Shown: positions 7,146-15,303 of the stretch, piece after piece
Layout: every line of letters begins with the position of its first letter
Numbering within the stretch: position 1 is the stretch's first letter
Source: Actinoallomurus soli
GTDB taxonomy: Bacteria > Actinomycetota > Actinomycetes > Streptosporangiales > Streptosporangiaceae
Direction: 5' to 3'
Length of the DNA stretch: 64,000 nucleotides
Assembly (NCBI RefSeq): GCF_024055715.1
Contig: NZ_JAMXMV010000020.1
Location: 1-64,000, forward strand
Translations under genes and position numbers: made by a program
Notes under the pieces: model-generated
The model's input: the letters and a program-made list of their open reading frames with translations, nothing else
The model's database searches: none
Told to the model about the DNA's origin: nothing

Positions 7146-9337
7146 CGATGACGGCGGCGCCCGCGCGGCCGGGCACGGACGCGCCGCCCGAGCCCCGGCG
7201 CGGCCTGCGGGTACGGCTCGTCACCGCGCTCGTCATCGTGGTGGCGCTGACCGGCGCCGGCGGCCTGGCGTTCCATCGCGTGTTCGCGCTCGGCGACCTG
7301 GTGCCCGTGGTCACGGTCTCCGCCGTCACGCCGGTCCTGCTCGTCGCGCTGCTGTCCTGGCCGCGGCGCCGGACCTGGCCGCTGTGGATCTCGGTCCTGG
7401 CGACCGCGGGGGCCTGGGCGCTCGTCGCCGGGCTGACGTTGTTCCACGGCGACTTCGCCGTGGTGGGCGGCGCGCTGCGCGACTCCTGGAAGGGCACGCT
7501 CACGTCGTTGCTGCCCGCGCCCGGCCGCCCCGAGCTCCTCGTCCTGCCGCACGCGCTGGTCTGGCTCGCCGCCTTCGGAGGAGCCGAGCTGGCCGCGCGG
7601 ACTGAGGCGAAGGCGGCGCCGGCGCTGCCCTCGGTGGCCGTCTTCTGCGTGGCCCTGCTGCTCGGCGTCAACGGCCCCGGCTCGAACCTTCCCGTCGCCG
7701 CCGTGCTCGTCGGCCTCGCCGGCGCGCTCATGATCGTACGCAGCGGCGGCCGGCCGCTGTGGCTGCTCGCCGGGCTCCCGGCCGCCGCCGCCATCGGGCT
7801 GCTGGGCGCGGCCGTCGGGCCGTACCTGCCGATGAGGGGCGAGGCGTACGACCCGCGGGCGACCGTCAAGGCCCCGCCGCCACAGCAGCGGGACAGCATC
7901 AGCCCGCTCGACCGGGTGTCGGCGTGGCTGCAGACCCCGGACCAGCAGATGTTCACCGTGCGTGCCGACGCGCCCGAGGACTGGCGGCTCGCCGTCCTGG
8001 ACCGCTTCGACGGCGTCACGTGGACGTCCGACGCGCGGTTCGTGCCGGCCGGCAGCCGCATCCCGGACGACCCGCGCGTCCACCGGACGCGCGTCGTCCA
8101 GCGCTTCACCGTCCAGGACCTGCCCGGCGTGTGGGTGCCCGCCGCCGACCGGCCCCGTACGGTGCAGGGCCTGGCGGTGGCGACCGACCCCGGCAGCGGG
8201 GTGCTGACGGCGGGGCAGCCGCTGCGCTCCGGACAGGCGTACACGGTCACCTCGATGGTGCCCGACTACGACGCCGCCCGGCTCGCGGTCGCCCAGCCCG
8301 CGCGGGACGCCGAGGCGCAGGCCGCGACCGGCCTCGCGGAGTCACCGGGGACCACCGCGAAGACCGCCGAGGTGCCCGCGTTCCGCAGTCTCGCGCTGGA
8401 GGTCACCAAGGACCAGGACACGGCGTTCCAGCGCGCCGCGAAACTCGCCGACTACCTCCGTAACGCCGCCAGGTACGACGTGACCGGCCTGTCCGGCCAC
8501 ACGTACGCGGATCTGCGCTACTTCCTCGGCACGTCCAAACGCGGCACCTCGGAGCAGTTCGCCACGGCGTACGCCGTCCTGGCGCGTTCGATCGGGCTGC
8601 CGACCCGGGTCGTCGTCGGGTTCCGGCCGGGCGTCGGCGGCAACGGAACCTGGCAGGTCCGCTCCGGTGACGTGCTCGTCTGGCCCGAGGTCGACTTCGC
8701 CGAGATCGGCTGGGTACCGTTCTTCCCCACGCCCGAGGAGACCGACGCCTCGAAGAAGTCGAACTCGGTGCCGGCGGGGGAGACGCAGCAGAAGCTGGAG
8801 GCGGCGCAGAAGAGCGCGGCGGCCCACAAGAAGGGCGGCGACTCCGGTACCCACGGCGCGCCGGCGCCCAGGGCCCCGGCCCGGCCGCCGCACAAGACGT
8901 CGTCGACGCCGCCGTGGGCCTACGTGCTGGCCGCGATCCCGGTCCTGCCCGCGGTGTACCTCGCCGGCGTGCTCGTCGTCCCGGTGCTGCGGCGGCGCCG
9001 CAGACGCGGCGGCCCCACCCCCGCCGCGCGGATCACCGGGGCGTGGGAGCAGACCCGCGAGGCGCTGGGCGCGGTCGGCCTGCCCGCCGCGACCGCCCTG
9101 ACCGCCCACGAGGTCGCGGGATTCGGCACCGAGCGGGTTCCCGGCGCCGAGGCGCACCTGCGTCCCCTCGCCGACCTGGTCAACCGGTCGCGGTACGCCG
9201 CGACGCCCTCCGGACCGGACACGGCCGAGGCCGCGTGGCGGCACACCGACGAGCTCGGCCGCCTCGTCCGACGGACCGCCGGCCTCCGCCGACGCCTGGC
9301 GCGCCGCCTGCATCCCCGCTCCCTGCGCCTGCGCTGA
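7142..9337 (+). CDS. Transglutaminase-like (TgpA-type) membrane protein lacking the catalytic triad
   Basis: A 731-residue membrane protein. About six N-terminal helices lie within residues 25-225, then an extracytoplasmic region with the transglutaminase core at about 430-540, a charged linker, a final helix near 595-620 and an Arg-rich cytoplasmic tail. In active TgpA-type enzymes the core reads GxCEQFA, DxHAWPEVY and GWVPFDPTP, which supply Cys, His and Asp. Here the same positions read GTSEQFA, DVLVWPEVD and GWVPFFPTP, so all three catalytic residues are replaced while the surrounding fold residues are kept. It is therefore probably a pseudoenzyme. ATG 7142 overlaps the DUF58 stop (ATGA). 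A longer ORF open from 6149 is only an alternate frame of the DUF58 gene. Confidence 0.88.
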   Translation: MTMTAAPARPGTDAPPEPRRGLRVRLVTALVIVVALTGAGGLAFHRVFALGDLVPVVTVSAVTPVLLVALLSWPRRRTWPLWISVLATAGAWALVAGLTLFHGDFAVVGGALRDSWKGTLTSLLPAPGRPELLVLPHALVWLAAFGGAELAARTEAKAAPALPSVAVFCVALLLGVNGPGSNLPVAAVLVGLAGALMIVRSGGRPLWLLAGLPAAAAIGLLGAAVGPYLPMRGEAYDPRATVKAPPPQQRDSISPLDRVSAWLQTPDQQMFTVRADAPEDWRLAVLDRFDGVTWTSDARFVPAGSRIPDDPRVHRTRVVQRFTVQDLPGVWVPAADRPRTVQGLAVATDPGSGVLTAGQPLRSGQAYTVTSMVPDYDAARLAVAQPARDAEAQAATGLAESPGTTAKTAEVPAFRSLALEVTKDQDTAFQRAAKLADYLRNAARYDVTGLSGHTYADLRYFLGTSKRGTSEQFATAYAVLARSIGLPTRVVVGFRPGVGGNGTWQVRSGDVLVWPEVDFAEIGWVPFFPTPEETDASKKSNSVPAGETQQKLEAAQKSAAAHKKGGDSGTHGAPAPRAPARPPHKTSSTPPWAYVLAAIPVLPAVYLAGVLVVPVLRRRRRRGGPTPAARITGAWEQTREALGAVGLPAATALTAHEVAGFGTERVPGAEAHLRPLADLVNRSRYAATPSGPDTAEAAWRHTDELGRLVRRTAGLRRRLARRLHPRSLRLR

Positions 9338-9340
9338 CCC

Positions 9341-9365
9341 GGGGGCGGGCTCGGCTCCCGCCCCC
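9341..9365. terminator. Hairpin between convergent genes
   Basis: GGGGGCGGG and CCCGCCCCC form a 9-bp perfect stem with a 7-nt loop, 3 bp after the transglutaminase-like gene stop and 75 bp past the convergent kinase stop. It is GC-only without a U-tract, the usual actinomycete style, and could serve both directions. Confidence 0.55.
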
Positions 9366-9439
9366 TCCCCGCGCCCGCTGACGATCAGGGGTCGGCTCGC
9401 CGCCCGGCCGCCCGTTCTGATCAGCGGGGCCCGGCTCCG

Positions 9440-11251
9440 TCACCGGGTCGTGGCGCCCCGGATGCACTTGGGCTTGGCCCAGGCGATCGTCGCGGGCTGT
9501 CCGTCGCCCTGACCGATGGCGACCAGCGCGCCGACCGTGAAGCAGTACCCCTTCTGCGGGTCCAGGCCCGAAACGGTCATCGTCGTGGAACGCGGCGCCA
9601 GCGCCTGCGGAGGAGTCTGGGTGGGAGACCCGTCGGACTGCTGCATCCAGATCGGGAAGTCGTTGTTCTTCGCGAGCTTCCAGCGCAGGACCACGATCTG
9701 TCCCTTGTCGGTCGCCCGCAGGTCGCGCGGGGTCGCGGCGGCCATCACCTGGGAGGGAATCGCCACGGGAGTGGACGACGCCGACGTCCGCGGTGCGGTC
9801 GGTGCCGGCGTCGGCGTGTGCCCTCCGCCGTCTCCGGTGTTGCCGAACAGCAGGAACCCGGTGACGCCGGCGCCCGCTATCACCACCACGCCGGCGACCA
9901 CGCCGGCCACGACGGCGCCCGGCCGGCCCTTCCGGCCGTTCGCCGGCACGCCTGCCAGGTCCGTGGGCTCCACGCTCTCCGGCAGCGTCCGCGGTGTCGC
10001 CTCTCGGGGCCGCGGCACGGACACCTGGTCGGGGACCCGCGGCCGGGCCACCGGGCCGTGGACGGGCCCCGCACTCGACGCGCGGGCGGGCCCGGCGTTG
10101 AACGCTCCGGTGGGGCCGGCGCCCGGCGCGTGGGGCGGCCCGCCGGCCGGCGGCTGAGCGGGGCCCGAGTTCGGCGCGCGGGTCGGTCCGGCGTCCGGCG
10201 TCCGGGGCGGTGCGGGTCTCGGAGAGGCCGCGGGCGGCGAGGCGGGTCCCGGCCCGGCCGCCGGCCCGGCGGCGTCCGGATGCGCCGCCGGCAGGTGCGG
10301 CGGGGCGTACTGCTGGGCCAGGAGCTCGAAGCCGGGGCCGGTCAGCCCGGAGTGATCCTGCTCCGGCACGTACGGGGGCGAGGCGGGAGGCGCCGTGATC
10401 GAGTCGCTGCCCGCCGGCTCCGTCACCGGAAGCCCGAGTTCGGCCTGCAACTGCTGCAGCCGGCCCGCGAACGCGACCGCGCTGGGGTATCGCTGGGCCG
10501 GCGTCTTCGCCATCGCCTTGGCGATGACGTCATAGACCTGCGGCGGGACGTCCGCGCGCGGGATCGGCGGCGGGGGCTCGTTGAGGATGCGCATCATCAG
10601 CGCGCCGATCCCGTTGGCTGCCCCCGTCGTCTTGAACGCCGGACCGCCCGCCAGCAGCTGGTACATGCTCGAGGCCAGCGAGTAGACGTCCGCGGTCACC
10701 CCCGGCTGCTCGCCGTTGACGACCTCCGGCGCCGCGTGGTGCGGCGTGAACGCGGTGGTGTGCGTCACCTCCGACGAGCCGGTGAGCCGGGCGATGCCGA
10801 AGTCCGCGAGCGCCGGCTCGCCGTACTTGGAGACCAGGATGTTCTGCGGCTTGACGTCGCGGTGCAGCACCCCGGCCTCATGGGTGGCGGCCAGGGCGCC
10901 GGCGATCTTCACGCCGGCCCGCAGGACGTCCTGCAGGGGGAGCGGTCCCTCGCGCGACAGCCGGTCCCGCAACGACCCTCGCTCGAAGTAGTCCATCGCG
11001 ATGAACGGCCGCCCGCCGCTCGTCACGCCGGTGTCGAGCACGGTGACGACGTTCGGGTGGCCGGTGAGCCGTCCGGTGATCTGGCACTCGCGCTCGAACC
11101 GGCGCATCGTGTCGTCGTCGACGGCGTCCACGGACAGCACCTTCAAGGCGACGATGCGGTTGAGGCGCTCCTGCTCGGCGCGGTAGACGACACTGAACCC
11201 GCCCTCGCCCACCCGCTCCAGGATGCGGTAACCGGGCACCTGGTCGATCAT
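9440..11251 (-). CDS. PknB-type membrane Ser/Thr protein kinase with FnIII-like outer domain
   Basis: A 603-residue Hanks-type kinase. Kinase domain about 8-270: Gly loop GEGGFS, catalytic Lys in VALKVL, HRDVKPQN catalytic loop, DFG, and an activation segment rich in Thr (VTHTTAFTP) ending APEV. A Pro/Ala-rich juxtamembrane stretch (about 290-450) follows, then one membrane helix (VVAGVVAGVVVIAGAGV) near 455-475, a short linker and an extracytoplasmic domain of about 95 residues. That domain begins PRDLRAT and ends with GYCFTVGA, an FnIII-like pattern. I chose the ATG at 11251, just before IDQVPGYRIL, because longer starts lack homology. It converges on the FnIII/MoxR/DUF58/transglutaminase-like operon. 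Confidence 0.93.
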   Translation of the reverse strand: MIDQVPGYRILERVGEGGFSVVYRAEQERLNRIVALKVLSVDAVDDDTMRRFERECQITGRLTGHPNVVTVLDTGVTSGGRPFIAMDYFERGSLRDRLSREGPLPLQDVLRAGVKIAGALAATHEAGVLHRDVKPQNILVSKYGEPALADFGIARLTGSSEVTHTTAFTPHHAAPEVVNGEQPGVTADVYSLASSMYQLLAGGPAFKTTGAANGIGALMMRILNEPPPPIPRADVPPQVYDVIAKAMAKTPAQRYPSAVAFAGRLQQLQAELGLPVTEPAGSDSITAPPASPPYVPEQDHSGLTGPGFELLAQQYAPPHLPAAHPDAAGPAAGPGPASPPAASPRPAPPRTPDAGPTRAPNSGPAQPPAGGPPHAPGAGPTGAFNAGPARASSAGPVHGPVARPRVPDQVSVPRPREATPRTLPESVEPTDLAGVPANGRKGRPGAVVAGVVAGVVVIAGAGVTGFLLFGNTGDGGGHTPTPAPTAPRTSASSTPVAIPSQVMAAATPRDLRATDKGQIVVLRWKLAKNNDFPIWMQQSDGSPTQTPPQALAPRSTTMTVSGLDPQKGYCFTVGALVAIGQGDGQPATIAWAKPKCIRGATTR

Positions 11252-11551
11252 GGAGTCTCTTCTTCGTCGGGGCGGCTGCGGCTGCGCGGATGAGTCGTGT
11301 CGATGGTAATGCCTGTTTCCGATCTTCTCGCTGGGTCGGTCCGGGTTCATCCGCGTCGTTCGACGCGGCGACGGCTCCCGGCGTTCCCGGCGGACCCCCA
11401 CCGGCGCGGACGGTCACCGGCGGCGCCGGTGACCGACGCGGAACGGCCGGCGCCGGACGCCCGTGTATTCGCTCGAATCAGGCGCGCCCGGGCCGTAGTG
11501 TGGGGTTCGGCCGGGGTGTCCAGCCCGGCGGAGCAGGGGAGGACCGGGCCG
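11252..11551. other. Divergent promoter region
   Basis: These 300 bp separate the minus-strand kinase from the plus-strand aminotransferase-fold gene and must hold both promoters. Open frames cross it but show no conserved sequence. I see no clear hairpin or operator. Confidence 0.5.
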
Positions 11552-12436
11552 ATGCGCCCGGCACGGAGAGGTGACTTCACGGTGGTCGAGCTCAGCTCCC
11601 AGACCGGTAACGTCCCGGTCTGGATCAACGGAGAACTGTACGCCCCGGAGAACGCGCGGGTGTCGGTCTTCGATCACGGCATCCTCGTCGGCGACGGCGT
11701 GTTCGAGACGGTCAAGGCCGTACGCGGAGAGGCCTTCGCCCTCACCCGTCACCTGCGGCGGCTCGCCGTCTCCGCCGCCGGGCTCGGGCTGCCCGAGCCG
11801 GACCTGGACGCCATCCGCCGGGGAACGCTCGCCGTCCTGGCCGCGGCGCCGTCCTGGGACCTGGCCCGGATCCGGATCACCTACACCAGCGGCATCGGCC
11901 CGCTCGGCTCCGACCGCGGCGCGGAGGGAGCCACGGCGATCGTCGCCGTCGCCGACCAGACGCCGTTCCCGCCGACCGCCGACGTCTCGGTCGTGCCCTG
12001 GCCGCGCAACGAGCGCGGCGCCCTCTCCGGCCTCAAGACCACCTCGTACGGCGACAACGCCAAGGCCCTCGCGTACGCGCACGAGCACGGCGGGGCGGAG
12101 GCGATCTTCGGCAACCTCGCCGGGAACCTCTGCGAGGGCACCGGCTCCAACGTCTTCGTCGTCCGCGACGGGCGCCTGACCACCCCGCCGCTGTCCTCCG
12201 GCTGCCTCGCGGGCGTGACCCGGGCGCTGGTGCTCGAGTGGTGCGGCGGCGAGGAGGAGGACCTGCCGCTGGAGGAGTTCTCCACGGCCGACGAGGCGTT
12301 TCTCACCTCCACGACCCGCGACATCCAGCCGATCCGCGCCGTCGACGGCAAGGTGTTCCCCACGGCGCCGGGCCCGGTCACCCGGAAGGCGATCGAGGTC
12401 TTCGCCGAGCGCGGCGCCGCCGACCTCGACCCGTGA
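11552..12436 (+). CDS. pabC: Class IV PLP aminotransferase, likely aminodeoxychorismate lyase
   Basis: A fold-type IV PLP enzyme of 294 residues (284 if it starts at GTG 11582). The start region carries WINGELY, followed by FDHGILVGDGVFET, a strong signature of this fold. The PLP lysine is in SGLKTTSYGDNAKA, and EGTGSNVF plus the C-terminal EEFSTADEAFLTST are conserved in the family. The most likely role is 4-amino-4-deoxychorismate lyase, making p-aminobenzoate for folate, though branched-chain or D-amino-acid aminotransferase cannot be excluded by eye. ATG 11552 has GGGGAGGA nine bases upstream. The placement next to ssgB and a PGPGW protein resembles a conserved actinomycete neighbourhood. 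Confidence 0.8.
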   Translation: MRPARRGDFTVVELSSQTGNVPVWINGELYAPENARVSVFDHGILVGDGVFETVKAVRGEAFALTRHLRRLAVSAAGLGLPEPDLDAIRRGTLAVLAAAPSWDLARIRITYTSGIGPLGSDRGAEGATAIVAVADQTPFPPTADVSVVPWPRNERGALSGLKTTSYGDNAKALAYAHEHGGAEAIFGNLAGNLCEGTGSNVFVVRDGRLTTPPLSSGCLAGVTRALVLEWCGGEEEDLPLEEFSTADEAFLTSTTRDIQPIRAVDGKVFPTAPGPVTRKAIEVFAERGAADLDP

Positions 12437-12444
12437 CAGGCAGG

Positions 12445-12506
12445 CGTACGGCCCCGCGCCATGGGTGTGGGCCAGCGCTGGGAGGCGCCTGGTGCGGGGC
12501 CGTACG
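12445..12506. terminator. Long-looped inverted repeat between convergent genes
   Basis: CGTACGGCCCCGC (12445-12457) and its exact reverse complement (12494-12506) flank a 36-nt loop between the convergent pabC-like gene and ssgB. A 13-bp perfect stem here suggests a bidirectional terminator. Confidence 0.55.
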
Positions 12507-12521
12507 GTCAGTGTGGGGGGC

Positions 12522-12944
12522 TCAGATGTGCCAGAGGAGGTCGTCCAGTTCCGCTTCAATGTCGATGAAGTCAGCCTCCCGGCCGGCAGGAACGATCTCA
12601 TACGTCCGGTCAAGGAAGTCCGTGAGGGGCGTCAACGGCACCTCGAAGTGTGCCCGTCCGAACGGCGATGACAGCGTCAGGTTCAATATCCGCTCGCCGC
12701 TCTTCTCCGCCGGCCACACCCGCACGTCACCCCTGCCGACCTTGCGCACAATGCCGACGGTCAGCAGCTCGCGAGCAAAGATCCACTCCACCGGTGCCTC
12801 GTTCCCGACATGGAACGCCACACGGATCGCATAAGGGTCATCAGCGGAGTAGTCCAACGTCGCAAGCAGCGGGATGATCGTCCTATCCGGGACGAGGAGC
12901 CGAAGGCCGACCTCGGCGGAGGCAGTGGTGCTGCTGCTGTTCAT
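12522..12944 (-). CDS. ssgB: SsgB, sporulation-specific cell division protein
   Basis: A 140-residue SsgA-like protein. In sporulating actinomycetes SsgB marks septum sites and recruits FtsZ for sporulation-specific division. The whole length matches the family pattern: LRLLVPDRTIIPLLATLDYSA near the start, AFHVG and EWIFARELL in the middle, GDVRVWPA, then SPFGRAHFEVP and a C-terminal FLDRTYE. The strong sequence match and the neighbouring PGPGW gene point to SsgB rather than other SsgA-like paralogs. AAGGA lies about 7 nt before the ATG. Its presence implies an organism that makes spores. Confidence 0.93.
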   Translation of the reverse strand: MNSSSTTASAEVGLRLLVPDRTIIPLLATLDYSADDPYAIRVAFHVGNEAPVEWIFARELLTVGIVRKVGRGDVRVWPAEKSGERILNLTLSSPFGRAHFEVPLTPLTDFLDRTYEIVPAGREADFIDIEAELDDLLWHI

Positions 12945-13149
12945 CGGTCATCCTTCAGGCGTCAGTCCCGCATCGCGGGTTTCTCGGTGAGGACCTCGCT
13001 CCCTCCAACGGGTGTCCCCCTGGCTCTGTGACGCGTAACTGTCAAAAGTCCTAAGAACATTCCGCCCCCCGTACGTCATGTGACCTACCTCACCGGCCTT
13101 GATACCCGCTCTGACCTGCGTAGAAGCGAAGTGACCTAGGGTCGGTCGC

Positions 13150-13518
13150 ATGAGGGAGACGCTGAACGACTGGCGCGAGCGCATCCGCGGCCGCCCCGTG
13201 CTGAACAACGTGTGGCGGCTCGCCGTGTTCAGCGTGGGCGTCACGGTCCTCGCCGCGGGCGTCGCCATGCTTGTGCTGCCGGGCCCCGGTTGGGCGGCGA
13301 TCTTCGTAGGCTTTGCCATCCTGGCGACCGAGTTCGCCTGGGCGCAACGTGCCCTCACCTCCGCGAAGCAAACGGCGAGCAAAGCGAAGGAGAAGGCCCT
13401 CGACCCACAGGTGCGGCGCCGGAACCAGCTCCTGGCGATCTGCGCCGGCGTCGTCCTCGCCGTCGCGATCGTGGCCTACCTCCAGGCCTTCGGCGTAAAC
13501 CTCCCGTGGAAGGTCTGA
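13150..13518 (+). CDS. PGPGW-motif (TIGR02611) small membrane protein
   Basis: A 122-residue membrane protein with the defining LPGPGWAAIFVG sequence in its first membrane hairpin (about 22-60). An amphipathic Lys-rich middle (SAKQTASKAKEKALD) and a second membrane helix (about 95-112) follow. The PGPGW family has no firmly assigned function. The gene sits next to ssgB and 62 bp before a tRNA gene. No strong ribosome site precedes ATG 13150. Confidence 0.88.
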   Translation: MRETLNDWRERIRGRPVLNNVWRLAVFSVGVTVLAAGVAMLVLPGPGWAAIFVGFAILATEFAWAQRALTSAKQTASKAKEKALDPQVRRRNQLLAICAGVVLAVAIVAYLQAFGVNLPWKV

Positions 13519-13580
13519 TCGTCGATGCGCGAAGAGGGCCGGGGATGCGCTAGTCTTTCTGGCGGCGGTTGATCCGCCTG

Positions 13581-13652
13581 GGGCGATTAGCTCAGTGGGA
13601 GAGCGCTTCGTTCACACCGAAGAGGTCACTGGTTCGAACCCAGTATCGCCCA
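13581..13652 (+). tRNA. tRNA-Val(CAC)
   Basis: Plus-strand cloverleaf: acceptor GGGCGAT/ATCGCCC, D-arm with AGCTCAGTGGGAGAGC, anticodon stem CTTCG/CGAAG around loop TTCACAC (anticodon CAC), and T-arm GGTTCGAAC. The discriminator is A and the next bases are CCC, so CCA is not encoded. It shares its acceptor stem with tRNA-Val(GAC). Confidence 0.95.
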
Positions 13653-13676
13653 CCCAGTGTGAGAGCAGGTCAGAGA

Positions 13677-13707
13677 GGGTTCCGGAGATCACTCCGGGGC
13701 CCTTTTT
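13677..13707 (+). terminator. Rho-independent terminator of tRNA-Val(CAC)
   Basis: An 11-bp stem (GGGTTCCGGAG / CTCCGGGGCCC, two G-U pairs) with loop ATCA is followed by five T residues, 25 bp after the tRNA. This is a textbook intrinsic terminator and stands out in this GC-rich window. Confidence 0.9.
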
Positions 13708-14213
13708 CGATCTTCGTGCGTCCTGTGTGCGTCAGGGGAGCCAAACGGAGAGCCGCCGCCACGCGGACTTGAGCTGGCCGAAGATGGTGTTCATCGTTTC
13801 GGCGCCCTTGGTGATGACCGGTATGGCCGTCGCCTGGGCGAGTGTGGGGGCTTACGCGACGGCACCGCCGCCGCGATCCAGGCGCGGAGGGCCGCCACCC
13901 TGCAGGCGGCCTTCATCGGCCCCCGAACGGCTCCGCGACCGGCGTCCCTCTCTCGCCGTTCCCGGCCGAGCCTTGGGTCGATCAGCCACCTGCGGCGCTA
14001 AGGACGGATACTCCGCCACGAACCACGCAAGGTATGTGATGTCTCGATCGATTCGGCGGATTCCGTGTGATAGCTCGGCTTTTCGCGCGTCGAGGATAGG
14101 TCCTGGGACCCAACGAGGACGTCGGAAGTTGAGCCTTGGAGTCCTGTCGCGAGCCAGGGCGGGTCACTACGTTGCCCCTGACAGCTCATCCCCCTGAAGA
14201 AACGGTTGAGATC
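13708..14213. other. 506-bp stretch with no convincing gene
   Basis: Several frames are open across this stretch but none shows conserved sequence, a signal peptide or a good ribosome site. A minus-strand frame around 13732-13840 ends with NTIFGQLKSAWRRLSVWLP, starts after an in-frame stop, and could be a gene remnant or a tiny peptide. I do not call it. Confidence 0.4.
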
Positions 14214-14672
14214 TTGAAGTCAGTGGTTCGTATGGTCATCGCCGCCGGAGCGATCGCGTCGATCGCGGGGCTCACTGCTCCGGTCGCCTCCGCTGAGACG
14301 AGCACGAAGACCTCGGTCGTCTCCGCGGCCGCCACCCCGGCGACGCCGGTAGTCGTCGCGCAGAAGAATCACTGCCGGAACTTCCCGCCGCGGAAGAAGC
14401 TCTACGTCTGCATCAAGCGGATCGGCGGCGGGAAGCTCGAAAGCTGGATGACCAACGACAAGAAGGTCAAGGGCGCGTTGGGATTTCTGCCGTATAAGGC
14501 CGACGGGACGCCGGGCAAGCCCAAGCTGCTGAAGAAGAGCCCCGGCGCGAAGAAGGTCGACGTCGCTGGATACAAGTGTCCCAAGGGGTACGCGACGGTC
14601 GCGACGTGGTGGCAGGACAAGTACCAGGGCCACACGAACAAGTGGTACAGCGCCGCCATCAAGTGCAAATAG
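14214..14672 (+). CDS. Small secreted cationic Cys-containing protein, function unknown
   Basis: About 152 residues. A short basic start (KSVVRM) leads into a hydrophobic core (VIAAGAIASIAGL) and APVASA-E, a good Sec signal peptide with cleavage near residue 28. The mature part is rich in Lys and aromatic residues and has four Cys (in HCRNF, YVCIKR, YKCPK and IKCK) that could form two disulfides. It ends KWYSAAIKCK. I do not recognise a family. TTG 14214 and GTG 14223 are both possible starts, neither with a strong ribosome site. The frame stays open upstream but lacks secretion features there. Confidence 0.6.
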   Translation: MKSVVRMVIAAGAIASIAGLTAPVASAETSTKTSVVSAAATPATPVVVAQKNHCRNFPPRKKLYVCIKRIGGGKLESWMTNDKKVKGALGFLPYKADGTPGKPKLLKKSPGAKKVDVAGYKCPKGYATVATWWQDKYQGHTNKWYSAAIKCK

Positions 14673-14698
14673 TCGGGGACGCCGCCTCGAATCGATAG

Positions 14699-14742
14699 AC
14701 GCCGGTGCGGGCTCGCGAATGTCGCTAGCCCGGGCCGGCGTT
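14699..14742 (+). terminator. Hairpin after the small secreted protein gene
   Basis: ACGCCGG...GGGCT pairs with AGCCC...CCGGCGT across a 13-nt loop, with a 3-nt internal mismatch, beginning 27 bp after the stop. It lacks a U-tract. Confidence 0.5.
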
Positions 14743-15303
14743 CGGTCGGAATGACCGGGGCGGCGGGAGATGCCGCTGACTGAGCGTGCGGGCCTAATGA
14801 GGACTGGTCGTCGATGACCGCGATCTATCGCCGCAGCGCGGGCCTGGGCCCGCCGGACGGCCCGTTCGTGTACTTGACCGGAGGGACGCGGCGGGGCAAG
14901 TCGGTGAGCGGAGTCCGCATGGCTTCGTGCAGGAAGACCTGAGCGCCGTGCGTCGGTCCACGGCCGCCTAGAGTGGAGTCACCCGGCACTGGCCGGCAGC
15001 GTGACGTTGCACGATCGCCGCCTGGCCGGAGCGCCGGCGGTGCAGGCTCTGAGGTCCTGGCGCCGCGACCGGGCCGTCGCGGCCTCGCCCGGGCGTTCAT
15101 CGCGCCGAGTGCGGTGGGCGGGGGGGCGGCCGTTTCCTCGCGGTCGGGCGGATGGCGATCAGGGCCTCCCGGAGAACACGTTCATCGAGTATCCTCCGAG
15201 GCAAGTCCAGACTGGAAACTTTCCTAAAAGAATGCTGAGCTTCCCATCCCCCGCCAAGACGTGCGGCCGGTGGCCGTGCGTCGACCCCCGAAGGAGAAGC
15301 GAC
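14743..15303. other. Upstream region of the chitinase gene, no gene seen
   Basis: Frames are open here but have no conserved content. Near its 3' end, AAGTCCAGACTGGAAACTT (15203-15221) contains the dyad CCAG-A-CTGG inside near-matching outer arms, followed by an AT-richer patch (TTTCCTAAAAGAAT). It sits about 85 bp before the chitinase start and is a candidate operator or promoter. It does not match the Streptomyces chitinase/DasR consensus closely. Confidence 0.35.

Noticed and set aside
13595-14197. 200-codon plus-strand frame starting inside tRNA-Val(CAC)
   Set aside because: It begins within a tRNA, crosses its terminator and has no coding character or ribosome site.
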